Assembly: GCA_035762175.1 (NCBI GenBank) | Contig: DASTPP010000135.1 | Span: 1 to 64,000 of the forward strand | Length of the DNA: 64,000 nucleotides | Direction: 5' to 3' | Source of the DNA: DASTPP01 sp035762175 | GTDB taxonomy: Bacteria > Myxococcota_A > Polyangia > Polyangiales > Polyangiaceae | Notes under the pieces: model-generated | Told to the model about the DNA's origin: nothing | Databases searched by the model: none | What the model saw: the letters and a program-made list of their open reading frames with translations, nothing else | Shown here: in pieces, positions 54,800-63,415 of the stretch | Layout of the letters: each line of letters begins with the position of its first letter | Numbering within the stretch: the stretch's first letter is position 1 | Position numbers and translations under genes: made by a program

Positions 54800-56200
54800 A
54801 TGAGCCAAGCCCCCGAAGCCCCCCCGGTCGACCCGCCGCGCCCGGACGCCCCCCCGGTCGACGCGCCGCGCCCGGCCGCCGCCCCGGTCGCGCAGGCCGA
54901 GCGCATTGCCATCATCGACGCCGTGCGCGGCGTCGCGCTGCTCGGCATCTTGCTCATGAACATACCGATCTTCGCGCTGCCGGAGCGCTTCGACGAGCCC
55001 TGGCGCGCCGACACGGGCAGCGCAGACTTCTGGGTCCACGCGTTCAACATTGTCTTCTTCGAGGGCAAGATGCGCGCCCTCTTCTCCGCCGTGTTCGGCG
55101 CGGGCATCGTCCTCTTCACCCTCGGCAAGGAGCGCGCGGGGCGCCCCGCGACCGGGCTCTTCTACCGGCGCATGCTCTGGCTGACCCTCTTCGGCCTCGC
55201 CCACGCGCACCTGCTGCTGTGGCTGGGCGACGTGCTCTACTTCTACGGCGTCATCGGCATGCTCGCCTTCCTGCTGCGGCGCGTGCCGCCGCGCCGGCTC
55301 GCCCTGGGCGTGCCGCTCGTGGCCGTCGTCGGCTTCGCCGCCAGCGTGCTCTTCTACCAGAACATGCGCGCCAAGCGGCTCGCCTGGCGCGAGGCCGTCA
55401 CCGCGCAGGCCGAGGGGCGGGCGCTCGGCCCGGCGCAGACCGAGGCGCTCGCCGCGTGGCGCGAGGTCGAGAAGAATTTCATCCCCAACCGCGAGGAGAT
55501 CGCCCAGCACACGGCCCTCATGAAAGGCACCTACGGCCAGGTGGCGAGCTTCGTGCGCCCCAAGGCCGCGGAGGGCGAGTTCAAGTACCTGCTCCTCGGC
55601 CTGTGGGACATGCTCGCGCTCATGCTGCTCGGCATCGCGCTCTACCGCTGGGGCTTCTTCACCCTGCAGTGGAGCGACCGGGCCTACAAGCGCACGGCGC
55701 TGATCGGCTACGCGCTCGGGCTGCCGGCCGTCGTCTTCAGCCACGTGTACATCGTGCTCACGTTCCCGACGCTCGACGCGATGCTCGCGGGGCTCGAGCG
55801 CATCCCCGTCCCGTGGACCGGCGCGCTCTACGACCTGCAGCGCATCGCGCTGATGATGGCGCACGTCTCGGTGCTGATGCTCGCCTACCGCGCGGGGTGG
55901 CTCCCGGGCCTCTTCGCCCGCCTGCGCGCCGTGGGGCAGATGGCGTTCACGAACTACATCTTGCAGACCGTCATCTGCTCGCTCGTGTTCTTCGGCTACG
56001 GGCTGAACCAGTTCGCCGCGTGGCGCTACCACCAGCTTTACGCGCTGGTGGCGGCCGTCTGGGTGCTGCAGCTCGCGCTGAGCCCGCTCTGGCTGCGCGC
56101 CTTCCACTTCGGGCCGCTCGAGTGGCTGTGGCGCACGCTCACGTACTGGAAGCCCCAGCCCTTCGTGCGCCGCGAGCCCGCGGCGGCGGCGGCCGCGTAG
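54800..56200 (+). CDS. DUF418-family membrane protein
   Basis: A 466-residue protein from ATG 54800. An Ala/Pro-rich start is followed by AIIDAVRGVALLGILLMNIP, the typical DUF418 opening (I.D..RG.AL.GIL..N). There are about eight to ten membrane helices. The C-terminal domain (GQMAFTNYILQTVICSLVFF then GYGLNQFAAWRYHQLYALVA, and GPLEWLWRTLTYWKPQP) is the DUF418 domain itself. The function is unproven; related proteins resemble acyltransferase-like membrane enzymes. Confidence 0.9.
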   Translation: MSQAPEAPPVDPPRPDAPPVDAPRPAAAPVAQAERIAIIDAVRGVALLGILLMNIPIFALPERFDEPWRADTGSADFWVHAFNIVFFEGKMRALFSAVFGAGIVLFTLGKERAGRPATGLFYRRMLWLTLFGLAHAHLLLWLGDVLYFYGVIGMLAFLLRRVPPRRLALGVPLVAVVGFAASVLFYQNMRAKRLAWREAVTAQAEGRALGPAQTEALAAWREVEKNFIPNREEIAQHTALMKGTYGQVASFVRPKAAEGEFKYLLLGLWDMLALMLLGIALYRWGFFTLQWSDRAYKRTALIGYALGLPAVVFSHVYIVLTFPTLDAMLAGLERIPVPWTGALYDLQRIALMMAHVSVLMLAYRAGWLPGLFARLRAVGQMAFTNYILQTVICSLVFFGYGLNQFAAWRYHQLYALVAAVWVLQLALSPLWLRAFHFGPLEWLWRTLTYWKPQPFVRREPAAAAAA

Positions 56201-56250
56201 CAAGCTGCCATGACGACGACCACGGTCTCGATCCCCGACCGCATCGGCGG

Positions 56251-58695
56251 GTGCAAGGTCGGGCGCGCCGGGCCCGGCTCGAAGCGCTCGTCCGGCTCAT
56301 CGACCGAGGCGTGCAGGTCGAGGGCGATCCGCCGGTGGTGACGCCGCTGCGCGACGAGGCCGCTCGCCGCCGGCTGGCCCACTCCGCCGGGGCGAAGGGC
56401 GGGGCGGCCGGCGACCCGCGGGGCCGCGTCCGCGACCTGTTTCTTGCCCTGGGCGCCGCCGAGCCCGCGCTGCTCGTCGTCGAGCAAGGGCCGGACGCAC
56501 GGGACGCGAAGGGGCTGCGGCCCTTGCACCGCGCGGTGATGGCGCTCCAGCCGCCGCTTCGGCCACCGACGGGCGCGCCGCCGGGCGCGCCGCCGAGCGC
56601 GCCCGACGAAGCGACCCCGGAGGTGACGGGGCAGGCGGCGATCGACCTCGTCCGCGCCCTGCTCGACGCCGGGGCCGACCCGAACGCCCAGGCCGATGAC
56701 ACCTACCGCACGACGCCGCTGACCAAGCTCCTCGGCGAGGTTCTCGGCGGGGCTTACGGCGCGCTCGTCGACGTCCGGGCTTCGCCCGACGAGGTGGTGG
56801 CGCTGGTGAACGCCCTGCTCGATGGCGGCGCGTCTCCCGACCAGCCGACCGCGCGCCCGGCCCTCGCCGCGCTCCTCGACCGCGCCCGCCAGGCCCGGCC
56901 CTCGCCCGCCGGCGAGGCGCTGTTCGAGCACCTGCTCGCGCTCCTCCTCGAGAGGGGGGCCGACCTCGCGAACGCCTCGGTCTTGATCGATGCGATCGAG
57001 GGCCGCCGGGCCGACCTCGTCGGGCGCTGCCTGGCGGCGGGGGCCGACCCTCACGTCGAGCGGCACGGGTTCTCGGCGTTGGCCGTCGCCCTCCGCCGGA
57101 ACGACCTCGCGCTCGTGAAGCTCCTGCTCGACGGGGGCGCCGACCCTCGCCGGGCCACCGCGCTCTACGCGCCGGCGGTGCACGAGGCGCGCAGCGTCGA
57201 GGCCCTCGAGCTCATGCTCGCGCAGGGCGCCGTCGTCACCGGCGTCAGCGGGACGGGCCACTCGATCGTGCACCGGGTGGCCCAGTGGGCTGCCGAAAGC
57301 GACGACTCGCTCGCCCGGGCTCTCACCCTCGTCGACCGCCTCGTCGCCCTGGGCGCCGACCCGGGGGCGAGGGGCGGCGTCGAGAGCGAGACGCCCGCCC
57401 ACGTCCTCTGCGACGGCGGCCTCTACGGCGACCAGGGCCCCCGGGGCGCCGCGTTCGTCGCCCGGCTCGTGCAGCACGGCGCCGACGTGAACGCGCTCGA
57501 CGGCCGCAAGCGCACGCCCTTCGAGCGGGGCGCGTCGAAAGAGCTGAAGGCGGGCTTGAAGAAGCTCGGCGCAAAGACCGGCGTCACCCATCTGAAGGCG
57601 CTACGCAAGGCCCTCGATCAGGCGCTCGCGGCCGGCGCGCTCGGCCCCGGCCCGGCGGCCGCCGCCCTCGACCTCCAGGCGGTCGGGGCGCTCACGCCCG
57701 ACGACCGCGCGAAGATCGTGGCGCTGGCGGCGGCGCCCGACGACGAGGTCGCGCAAGCGCTCAAGCCCTTCGGCGCCGAGGCGGTCGTGCGCTGGCGCGA
57801 GGGCGGCAAGGGCGCGCTCACCCGCGGCGGGCGGAGCCTGTTGCAGCTCGTGTGCGGCGCCCGCGACGACGACATCGTGGGCGAGCTCGAGGGCGCCGCC
57901 GTCGACAAGATCGCGGCCCGGCGCCGGGCGATCGGCGCCCTGCTGGCCGCGGGGGTAGACCGCCGGCACGTCGCGCCCGACGGGAGCACCGCGCTCGTCT
58001 TGTGGCTCGCGAACGCGCCGGCGCCCGAGCCCGCCGATCTCGAGCCGCTCCTCGAGCCCGCGCTCGTCAACCGGCCCGAGCTGCGACCGCCCCTCGAGGT
58101 GCTCGCGCGGCGCTGGTGGGAGCGTCGGGACCGGCCGCCGGAGTGGCAGCGCGCCTTCGACGCGGTCGTCGGGCGGCTGGTGGCGGCGGGCGCGAAGCCC
58201 TCGGCGCCGCCGACGTTCCTGGCGCTCTGCGCGTGGGGGCGGCTCGACCTCATCGAGGCGGCGATCGCCCAGGGCGCCGACGTCGCGCGCGTCGCGGGGT
58301 ACGAGGCTTCGCCGCTCCACGAGGCGGTGAAGAACGACCACCTCGAGGCGGCCGAGCGCCTGATCCGGGCGGGGTGTCCCCCGTCGACGGGCGCCGAGGC
58401 GGGCTACCCGGCGGTGCTATGCTCGACGAGCCGGGCGTGGCTCGAGGCGTTCGCACGCTGGGGCGCCGATCTCGGGGCCCGAGGCTACTCCGGGCAGGAC
58501 GCGGGCCACCGCATCGCCGAGCACGGCCTCATCTCGGGCGAGGAGACCGTGCGGGCGCTCGAATTTCTCGCCAAGCGGGGCGTCGCGCTCGATCGGCCCG
58601 ACCAGTACGGCAACACCGCGCTCTCGAGCCTGAAGAGAAAGGAGCACGACGCGGCGGTGAACGCGTTCGTGGCGCGGCAGCGGCCGGGTCGATAA
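56251..58695 (+). CDS. Ankyrin-repeat protein
   Basis: About 814 residues from GTG 56251. Ankyrin-like repeats recur: LVRALLDAGADPNAQADDTY, ALVNALLDGGASPDQPTARP, LLDGGADPRRA, LVQHGADVNALDGRKRTPFE, EASPLHEAVKNDHLEAAERL and FLAKRGVALDRPDQYGNTAL. A middle part (about 430-640) is not clearly ankyrin. An ATG at 56210 ten bases after the DUF418 stop opens another frame (MTTTTVSIPDRIGGCKVG) that could be the true start if there is a frameshift near 56255. No signal peptide is seen. Confidence 0.75.
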   Translation: MQGRARRARLEALVRLIDRGVQVEGDPPVVTPLRDEAARRRLAHSAGAKGGAAGDPRGRVRDLFLALGAAEPALLVVEQGPDARDAKGLRPLHRAVMALQPPLRPPTGAPPGAPPSAPDEATPEVTGQAAIDLVRALLDAGADPNAQADDTYRTTPLTKLLGEVLGGAYGALVDVRASPDEVVALVNALLDGGASPDQPTARPALAALLDRARQARPSPAGEALFEHLLALLLERGADLANASVLIDAIEGRRADLVGRCLAAGADPHVERHGFSALAVALRRNDLALVKLLLDGGADPRRATALYAPAVHEARSVEALELMLAQGAVVTGVSGTGHSIVHRVAQWAAESDDSLARALTLVDRLVALGADPGARGGVESETPAHVLCDGGLYGDQGPRGAAFVARLVQHGADVNALDGRKRTPFERGASKELKAGLKKLGAKTGVTHLKALRKALDQALAAGALGPGPAAAALDLQAVGALTPDDRAKIVALAAAPDDEVAQALKPFGAEAVVRWREGGKGALTRGGRSLLQLVCGARDDDIVGELEGAAVDKIAARRRAIGALLAAGVDRRHVAPDGSTALVLWLANAPAPEPADLEPLLEPALVNRPELRPPLEVLARRWWERRDRPPEWQRAFDAVVGRLVAAGAKPSAPPTFLALCAWGRLDLIEAAIAQGADVARVAGYEASPLHEAVKNDHLEAAERLIRAGCPPSTGAEAGYPAVLCSTSRAWLEAFARWGADLGARGYSGQDAGHRIAEHGLISGEETVRALEFLAKRGVALDRPDQYGNTALSSLKRKEHDAAVNAFVARQRPGR

Positions 58696-58740
58696 CCGCG
58701 GGGGAGGGGGGGCCCCGGGCGACGTCGCTGGCAGTGCCCC

Positions 58741-59010
58741 CGAGATTCGCGAGATACCTCCGGCCCGCCCGGAGACCCCGGATTACTTCGCGAGATGTTT
58801 TCGACCCTCCCAGAGGCCCCGGATTACTTCGCGAGATGCTTTCGGCCGGCCCGAAGGCCCCGAAGGTACTTCGCGAAGTACCTTCGGCCCTCCCAGAGGC
58901 CCCAAGTTATCTCGCGAAGTACCTTCGGCCCTCCCAGAGGCCCCAAGTTATCTCGCGAGATAACTTCGGCCCTCCCAGAGGCCCCGAGTTATCTCGCGAA
59001 GTACCTTCGG
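58741..59010. repeat. Palindromic repeat array 4 (about 41 bp period, six to seven units)
   Basis: Each unit has a palindrome around TCGCGA followed by TTCGGCCCTCCCAGAGGCCC. Cores include GGTACTTCGCGAAGTACC (perfect), AGTTATCTCGCGAGATAACT (perfect) and hybrids of the two (TTATCTCGCGAAGTACC). The arms vary while pairing is mostly kept. Earlier units (58741-58840) are more diverged. The array follows the ankyrin gene and ends near 59010. Confidence 0.8.
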
Positions 59011-59077
59011 GGGATAGCGACCACATAAAATTTTACTTCTGGTGTTACCTCCGGCCCGCCCCGCGACCGGCGCCCTG

Positions 59078-59821
59078 CTACGGAGTCGCACGAAGGGCGT
59101 GATGTAGGCACGCGCTTCCGCCCGCTCGCGGCCCCCGCCCCGGCCCCAGCCCGGCCCCACGTCGGCTCCCGTCCCGGCCCTGCCCCGGACACGCCGTAGC
59201 GCCGCCGGAGCGTACCGCGCCCCGCGGCGTCGGCCAGTCGGGGCGCTCGTCCCGTAACGTCCGCCTCGGGAGCGTGACGAACCAACCGAGCTCCGGCTCG
59301 GCCTGCCCCGTCGGGCCTTCGTAGCGTAGCGCGCCCCCGGTGCGCTTCGCTTCGCGCCGCAGGAACGCCTCGGCGTCGGCCAAGGGCACCTCGGCTCGCG
59401 ACGACAGCCACGCCGCCTGGACGACGACCCGGTCGCCGTCGACCGACGGCGGGCGGAGGTACGCGTTGGCGAGGGGGCCGTCGACGTGGCGCGTGGGCTG
59501 CCAGGTGCCGTCGAGAGCGGCCCGCAGCTCGGCCGCCAGGGCCGCGCCGGCGGCACGACGCCGGGCGCGCTCGCCGCGCCATCGGGCGAGCTGACGTCGC
59601 GTGACGCGGGCGAGCGCGAGGCCCGCTCCGACGGCGGCGAGGCGCAGGGCCCAGGCCCAGAGCGCGGGGGCTCGGGTCGAAAGCCACGCCGCGCCCACCA
59701 CGAGCGCGACCAGCAGCAAACCGGCGGCGGCGATCTCGAGCACGGCGCGCGCGAAGACGCGCCACAGCGGGACGCCGTGCTCGTGAAAGGGCGGAGACGC
59801 TCGGCGTCGGGGAGGCGTCAC
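59078..59821 (-). CDS. Membrane protein of unknown function
   Basis: A 247-residue protein from the start at 59819-59821. Two hydrophobic segments (VFARAVLEIAAAGLLLVALV and ALWAWALRLAAVGAGLALAR, about 20-80) precede a soluble domain (LDGTWQPTRHVDGPLANAYL, DAEAFLRREAKRTGGALRYE). The C-terminal 60 residues are Gly/Arg-rich and may be poorly conserved. I do not recognise the family. Confidence 0.6.
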   Translation of the reverse strand: MTPPRRRASPPFHEHGVPLWRVFARAVLEIAAAGLLLVALVVGAAWLSTRAPALWAWALRLAAVGAGLALARVTRRQLARWRGERARRRAAGAALAAELRAALDGTWQPTRHVDGPLANAYLRPPSVDGDRVVVQAAWLSSRAEVPLADAEAFLRREAKRTGGALRYEGPTGQAEPELGWFVTLPRRTLRDERPDWPTPRGAVRSGGATACPGQGRDGSRRGAGLGPGRGPRAGGSACLHHALRATP

Positions 59822-59901
59822 GGCGGCACGATAGGTCGTTCTCGCCCCGCCGTCACCCGCCGCCGGGGGGCCTCTCCACGCGCCGGCGGGGCCCGCCCGG
59901 G

Positions 59902-59990
59902 GGCGCGTCGCGCGCGCACGGACGCCCCTCCTCGGCCTCGCGGCTGCGGCGCTCGGCGAGCGGCGCGTCGCGCGCGCACGGACGCCCCTC
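59902..59990. repeat. 29-bp direct repeat, 60 bp apart
   Basis: A 29-bp sequence starting GGCGCGTCGCGCGCGCACGG occurs at 59902-59930 and again at 59962-59990 between the membrane protein and the haem lipoprotein gene. The copies are identical. Confidence 0.75.
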
Positions 59991-60029
59991 GCTCGTCGGG
60001 GCGAAGGCCGGCGCCGCGGCGGCGCCCCC

Positions 60030-60554
60030 TTACTTCGTCTCGACCGTGTGGCAGCCGCCGCAGCCGAAGCCCTGGTGCGTCGCCGGGTCGTAGGGCTTCA
60101 TGCCCATCGCGGCCGCCATGTTCGGCACCACCTGCTCGGCCATGAACTTCGCCACCTGGGGCTTCTCGTCGAACGCGGTGATCTTGCCGTTGCGCAGCGT
60201 CAGCTTCGGCAAAACGTCCTGGGGGTGGTTCTTGAAGGCCGCGCCGTGGCAGGTCTTGCAGCCGAACTCGCCCGAGCGCTGGCCGTTCTGGCCTTCGAAG
60301 ACCTTGCTCATGCGCGGCACGACGTGCTTCTTCATGAAGGCGACTTTCTGGTCTTTCGACATGTCGTCGCGCCAGGCCTCGAGCGCGGCGGCTTCGGCGG
60401 GCCCGACGCTGGCCGTGGGCGCGGGCGCGCCCTCCGAGCCGGCCGGGGGCGTCAGCGCCCCCGGCGGCGGGGCGGGGGTGGCCGAGCTGCCGCAGGCGGC
60501 CGCCAAGGCGATCGCGAGCGTGCAAACAGCAGAAGAGGCGAACGAACGATTCAT
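60030..60554 (-). CDS. Lipoprotein with two c-type haem motifs
   Basis: A 174-residue protein from ATG 60552-60554. The signal peptide is of lipoprotein type (VCTLAIALAAACGSS, lipobox AAAC). After a Pro/Ala linker two CxxCH motifs appear: CKTCHGAAFKNHP at about 100 and CGGCHTVETK at the C-terminus, so it should bind two haems c. The helical middle (FMAEQVVPNMAAAMGMKPYD) contains Met residues that could be sixth ligands. An electron-transfer role in the periplasm is likely. Confidence 0.8.
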   Translation of the reverse strand: MNRSFASSAVCTLAIALAAACGSSATPAPPPGALTPPAGSEGAPAPTASVGPAEAAALEAWRDDMSKDQKVAFMKKHVVPRMSKVFEGQNGQRSGEFGCKTCHGAAFKNHPQDVLPKLTLRNGKITAFDEKPQVAKFMAEQVVPNMAAAMGMKPYDPATHQGFGCGGCHTVETK

Positions 60555-60565
60555 GGCGCGCTGGC

Positions 60566-60610
60566 CTAGCGCGCTTGGCGGCCGGCGCCTAGCGCGCTCG
60601 GCGGCCGGCG
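60566..60610. repeat. Two tandem 22-bp repeats in a short intergenic gap
   Basis: CCTAGCGCGCTTGGCGGCCG and CCTAGCGCGCTCGGCGGCCG follow each other between the haem lipoprotein start and the stop of the next gene on the same strand. Confidence 0.6.
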
Positions 60611-60614
60611 CGGC

Positions 60615-61331
60615 TCAGTTCGTGCACTGACTGGATTCGACCTGCGCGAGGTCCATCGCGTGCAAGTGGTAGCTGCCCTGGCCGCAGGGGCCTTTGATTC
60701 GAATCACGCAGTTCGCCCCCACCATCTCGACGCACCGGAACGGCCCCTCGGAGCCATTGAGCTCCCTGCAGACCAGGGCGCCGTTGAAGAGCTTGGCCCC
60801 GGCGCGCGGCTTGGCGCAGCTCCCCTCCCAGGCGGCCGATTCGAAGGGCTGGCACCACGTCGCGTCGCGCTCGCCGCCGAAGGCGCAATAGTTGTTGTCG
60901 CAGCACGCTTGCGCCGCCGAGCAGTCGCTGCCCGCCGGCGTGCACGACGTGGGCGGCGGGGTCGGGGTGCCGCCGTCGCCGGGGTCCGGGGGCGGGGGCG
61001 GCGGGTCGGGGTCGGGCTCGGGGAAGCAGCCGCCGGGCAGCGCCTCGCAGGGCAGCGGCCCGGGCGGGGGCTCTTCGGGCGGCTCGTCGGGCAGGGGCTC
61101 GCCGGGCCCGGTGGGGCCGCACTCTACCTGTTCGCCGTTGCCGTCGATGTACTCTTCGGCGCCGTGGTCGCACGGCGTGTCGGCGGGCCGCAGCCCCGGC
61201 GCCGACGCGCCGACGCGGCGGCCGGGCCCGGGCGCGGGCTCGGCCGACCCACAACCGCCGAGCGAGAGCGAGGCGAGCGACGTGGTCAACAGGGCCCCGG
61301 CCGTGATCACAATCAATCGATGGGCATTCAT
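60615..61331 (-). CDS. Cys-rich lipoprotein of unknown function
   Basis: A 238-residue protein from ATG 61329-61331 (TTG 61338-61340 would add three residues). The signal LIVITAGALLTTSLASLSLG then GCGSA has lipobox LGGC. A Pro/Gly/Glu-rich linker (about 50-125) leads to a Cys-rich domain (CSAAQACCDNNYCAFGGERD then ATWCQPF), and a C-terminal half with CVEMVGANCVIRIKGPCGQG. The Cys pattern suggests several disulfides. I do not recognise a family; such surface lipoproteins are common in myxobacteria. Confidence 0.7.
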   Translation of the reverse strand: MNAHRLIVITAGALLTTSLASLSLGGCGSAEPAPGPGRRVGASAPGLRPADTPCDHGAEEYIDGNGEQVECGPTGPGEPLPDEPPEEPPPGPLPCEALPGGCFPEPDPDPPPPPPDPGDGGTPTPPPTSCTPAGSDCSAAQACCDNNYCAFGGERDATWCQPFESAAWEGSCAKPRAGAKLFNGALVCRELNGSEGPFRCVEMVGANCVIRIKGPCGQGSYHLHAMDLAQVESSQCTN

Positions 61332-61605
61332 CCTAGGCAACCCCTGCGCGAACGAGAGATAGGGCAGACGTCCGGGCTCCGGCTCAATCCGGCGCCCGGC
61401 GGTCGGCTCCGGCGCGGGCCGCAGCGTCGACGAAGGGCAGCGTAGGGCGCGCGGCGCCGGCCCGCCGCTGACAACCCCTTACAGCACAACGACCGACGCC
61501 TTACACGCGGTGCCGCGGTGCCGCCGGCGTCCGAGCGGGACTCGCCGCCGAACCGCCGGCGTTCCGGCGGGCCCGGCGTTCCGGCGGCCGCGCGCGGCGC
61601 CGCGC

Positions 61606-62499
61606 TCAGTCGCCGGCGCCCTCGATCTCGTGCAGCACGGCCTTGAGGTGCCGGCAGGCGAGCGCGACGGCGGCGGCGCCGCGGTGGCGCTTCGGGTAGA
61701 GCGCCGAGAGTCGGGGCCCCGGCAAGGCCCAGCGCTCGAGCAGCGGGGCGAGGCGCGCGGGGAGATTCAGCGCCCGCAGCGTGTACGAGGGCAGCACGGC
61801 GACGCCGGCCCCCAGGGCGGCGAGGCGGGCGGCTTCGGTGAACGTCGAGACGACGACCGACCCTCGCAGCGTGCCCGTCGCCCGCCGGCCGCCGCCGCCC
61901 ACGAAGGTCAGCGTCGCTTGCGCCCCGGCGACCAGCACGGCCTCGTGCGCGACGAGCTCGCGCGGGTGCGACGGCGCGGCGCGGGCCTCGAGGTAGGCCG
62001 GGGCGGCGACCAAGCGCATCGACACCGCGCCGAGCGGCTGGGCGATGAGATCGCCGGGGGCGACGTCGCCCAGGCGCAGGGCGAGGTCGTAGTTCTCTTC
62101 GAGCACGCCGACGTTGCGGCGGTCGGCGACGACCTCGAGCGCCAGGTCGGGCGCGTCGCGCCGCACCCGCGCGAGCGCCTCGGGCAGCAGCGACAGCGCG
62201 GCCTCGCTCGGGGCGCTGATCCGCAGGCGGAGCAGCGGCCGCGGCGCCGCGTCGCGCAGCCCCGCCGCCGCCGCCTCGAGCTCGCGCACGGCGTCGCGCG
62301 CGACGGCGAGAAAGCCGCCGGCCCGCTCGCGCAGCCTGACCCCGCGCCCCGTGCGCTCGACGAGCGGGCCGAGCTCGGCTTCGACCTTGGCGAGGCGGCG
62401 GCTGACGGTCGAGACGGGCACGCCGAGGCGCAGGGCCGCGGCCGAGAGGCTGCCCGCCTCGCACACCACGGCGAAGGTCTTCAGATCGTCGATGTTCAT
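61606..62499 (-). CDS. LysR-family transcriptional regulator (divergent from SnoaL-like gene)
   Basis: A 297-residue regulator from ATG 62497-62499 (MNIDDLKTFAVVCEAGSLSA). The helix-turn-helix reads AALRLGVPVSTVSRRLAKVE. The effector domain begins LLRLRISAPSEAALSLLPEA. It is transcribed away from a SnoaL-like gene 147 bases off, with a LysR-type palindrome between (62523-62539), so it probably controls that gene. Confidence 0.88.
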   Translation of the reverse strand: MNIDDLKTFAVVCEAGSLSAAALRLGVPVSTVSRRLAKVEAELGPLVERTGRGVRLRERAGGFLAVARDAVRELEAAAAGLRDAAPRPLLRLRISAPSEAALSLLPEALARVRRDAPDLALEVVADRRNVGVLEENYDLALRLGDVAPGDLIAQPLGAVSMRLVAAPAYLEARAAPSHPRELVAHEAVLVAGAQATLTFVGGGGRRATGTLRGSVVVSTFTEAARLAALGAGVAVLPSYTLRALNLPARLAPLLERWALPGPRLSALYPKRHRGAAAVALACRHLKAVLHEIEGAGD

Positions 62500-62522
62500 G
62501 CGGCGTCGCGGCCGGGGCGCGG

Positions 62523-62539
62523 TTTGCGCTTCGCGCAAA
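62523..62539. promoter_or_regulatory. Candidate LysR operator (TTTGC-N7-GCAAA)
   Basis: TTTGCGC-TTC-GCGCAAA is a perfect 7-bp inverted repeat 24 bases from the LysR start and about 108 bases before the SnoaL-like start. Its outer TTTGC-N7-GCAAA layout equals the one at 29840-29858 before another LysR gene. Confidence 0.6.
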
Positions 62540-62646
62540 GCACGTTCGCGCGGCGCGCCAGCTGTCGGGCCGGGGCCGCGTCCCTACGCTGCCCCCGCGG
62601 CCGCCGTAGCGACGGCCGACGCACCGCAACGAAAGGGACACGACCC

Positions 62647-63231
62647 ATGGCCTGGCCTCTCCGCAACCTAACACGCCGCGGCGCCCTGCTGCTGACGATG
62701 GCGACGGCGACCGCGGCGGCGATCGCGACCGCGTCCTGCGCCGACGACGACCCCCCCGCCGCCGCGACGCTCGCCGAGGGCGACGGGCTCTCGCCGGCCG
62801 ACGAGCTCGCCATTCTGCAGACGATCGCGCGCATGAACCACGCCATCGACGCCCGCGCCTGGGACGACTACGCGGCCTTCTACGTCGAGGGCGGCGTGCT
62901 CGAGAGCGGGCCCGGCGGCGCGAGCCGGGGGCGCGCCGAGATCCGGGCGTACCTCGAGGCCCAGGCGCCGTTCATCTCGACCAAGCGCCACGCCGCGACG
63001 AACGTCGTCGTGCGCGGGGCGGGCGGCCGCGCCGAGGCCGACTCGTACCTGCTCGTGTTCGAGCGCGAGTCGGCGCTGCGCCTCGACGGCACCGCCCTCA
63101 TCAACGACGCCTTCGAGCGCCAGCCCGACGGTCGCTGGCTCGTTTCGCGCCACACCGTCGGCCTCGACCCGGCGACGCAGGCGGCGTTCTCGCAGGGCGG
63201 GCCGCCGCCCGGCGCCCGGGCCGCGCCCTGA
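62647..63231 (+). CDS. Exported SnoaL/NTF2-like protein
   Basis: A 194-residue protein from ATG 62647 with AAGGGA upstream. The N-terminus (LTRRGALLLTMATATAAAIA then TASCADDD) is a Tat-like or lipoprotein signal with lipobox TASC. The mature part is an NTF2-like cone: ELAILQTIARMNHAIDARAW, DDYAAFYVEGGVLESGPGGA, SRGRAEIRAYLEAQ and GRWLVSRHTV. SnoaL-like domains bind small hydrophobic ligands or catalyse isomerisation; the substrate is unknown. It is probably under the divergent LysR regulator. Confidence 0.85.
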   Translation: MAWPLRNLTRRGALLLTMATATAAAIATASCADDDPPAAATLAEGDGLSPADELAILQTIARMNHAIDARAWDDYAAFYVEGGVLESGPGGASRGRAEIRAYLEAQAPFISTKRHAATNVVVRGAGGRAEADSYLLVFERESALRLDGTALINDAFERQPDGRWLVSRHTVGLDPATQAAFSQGGPPPGARAAP

Positions 63232-63415
63232 CCGCCCGCCGACGGCCCGCCGGCGCCCGGCCGGTCGACGGGGCCCGCGCGAGCGCCCGGCGCTCGGCCT
63301 TCGGCGGGTCGCTGTAAGGCCCTGTTATGGCGAGGCGAGGGGCGCGGCGGCAGGTTGGTCGCGTCGACCTCACCCTCGCCGGCCGACCGACGGCCAGAAC
63401 GACCCGACCACGCTC

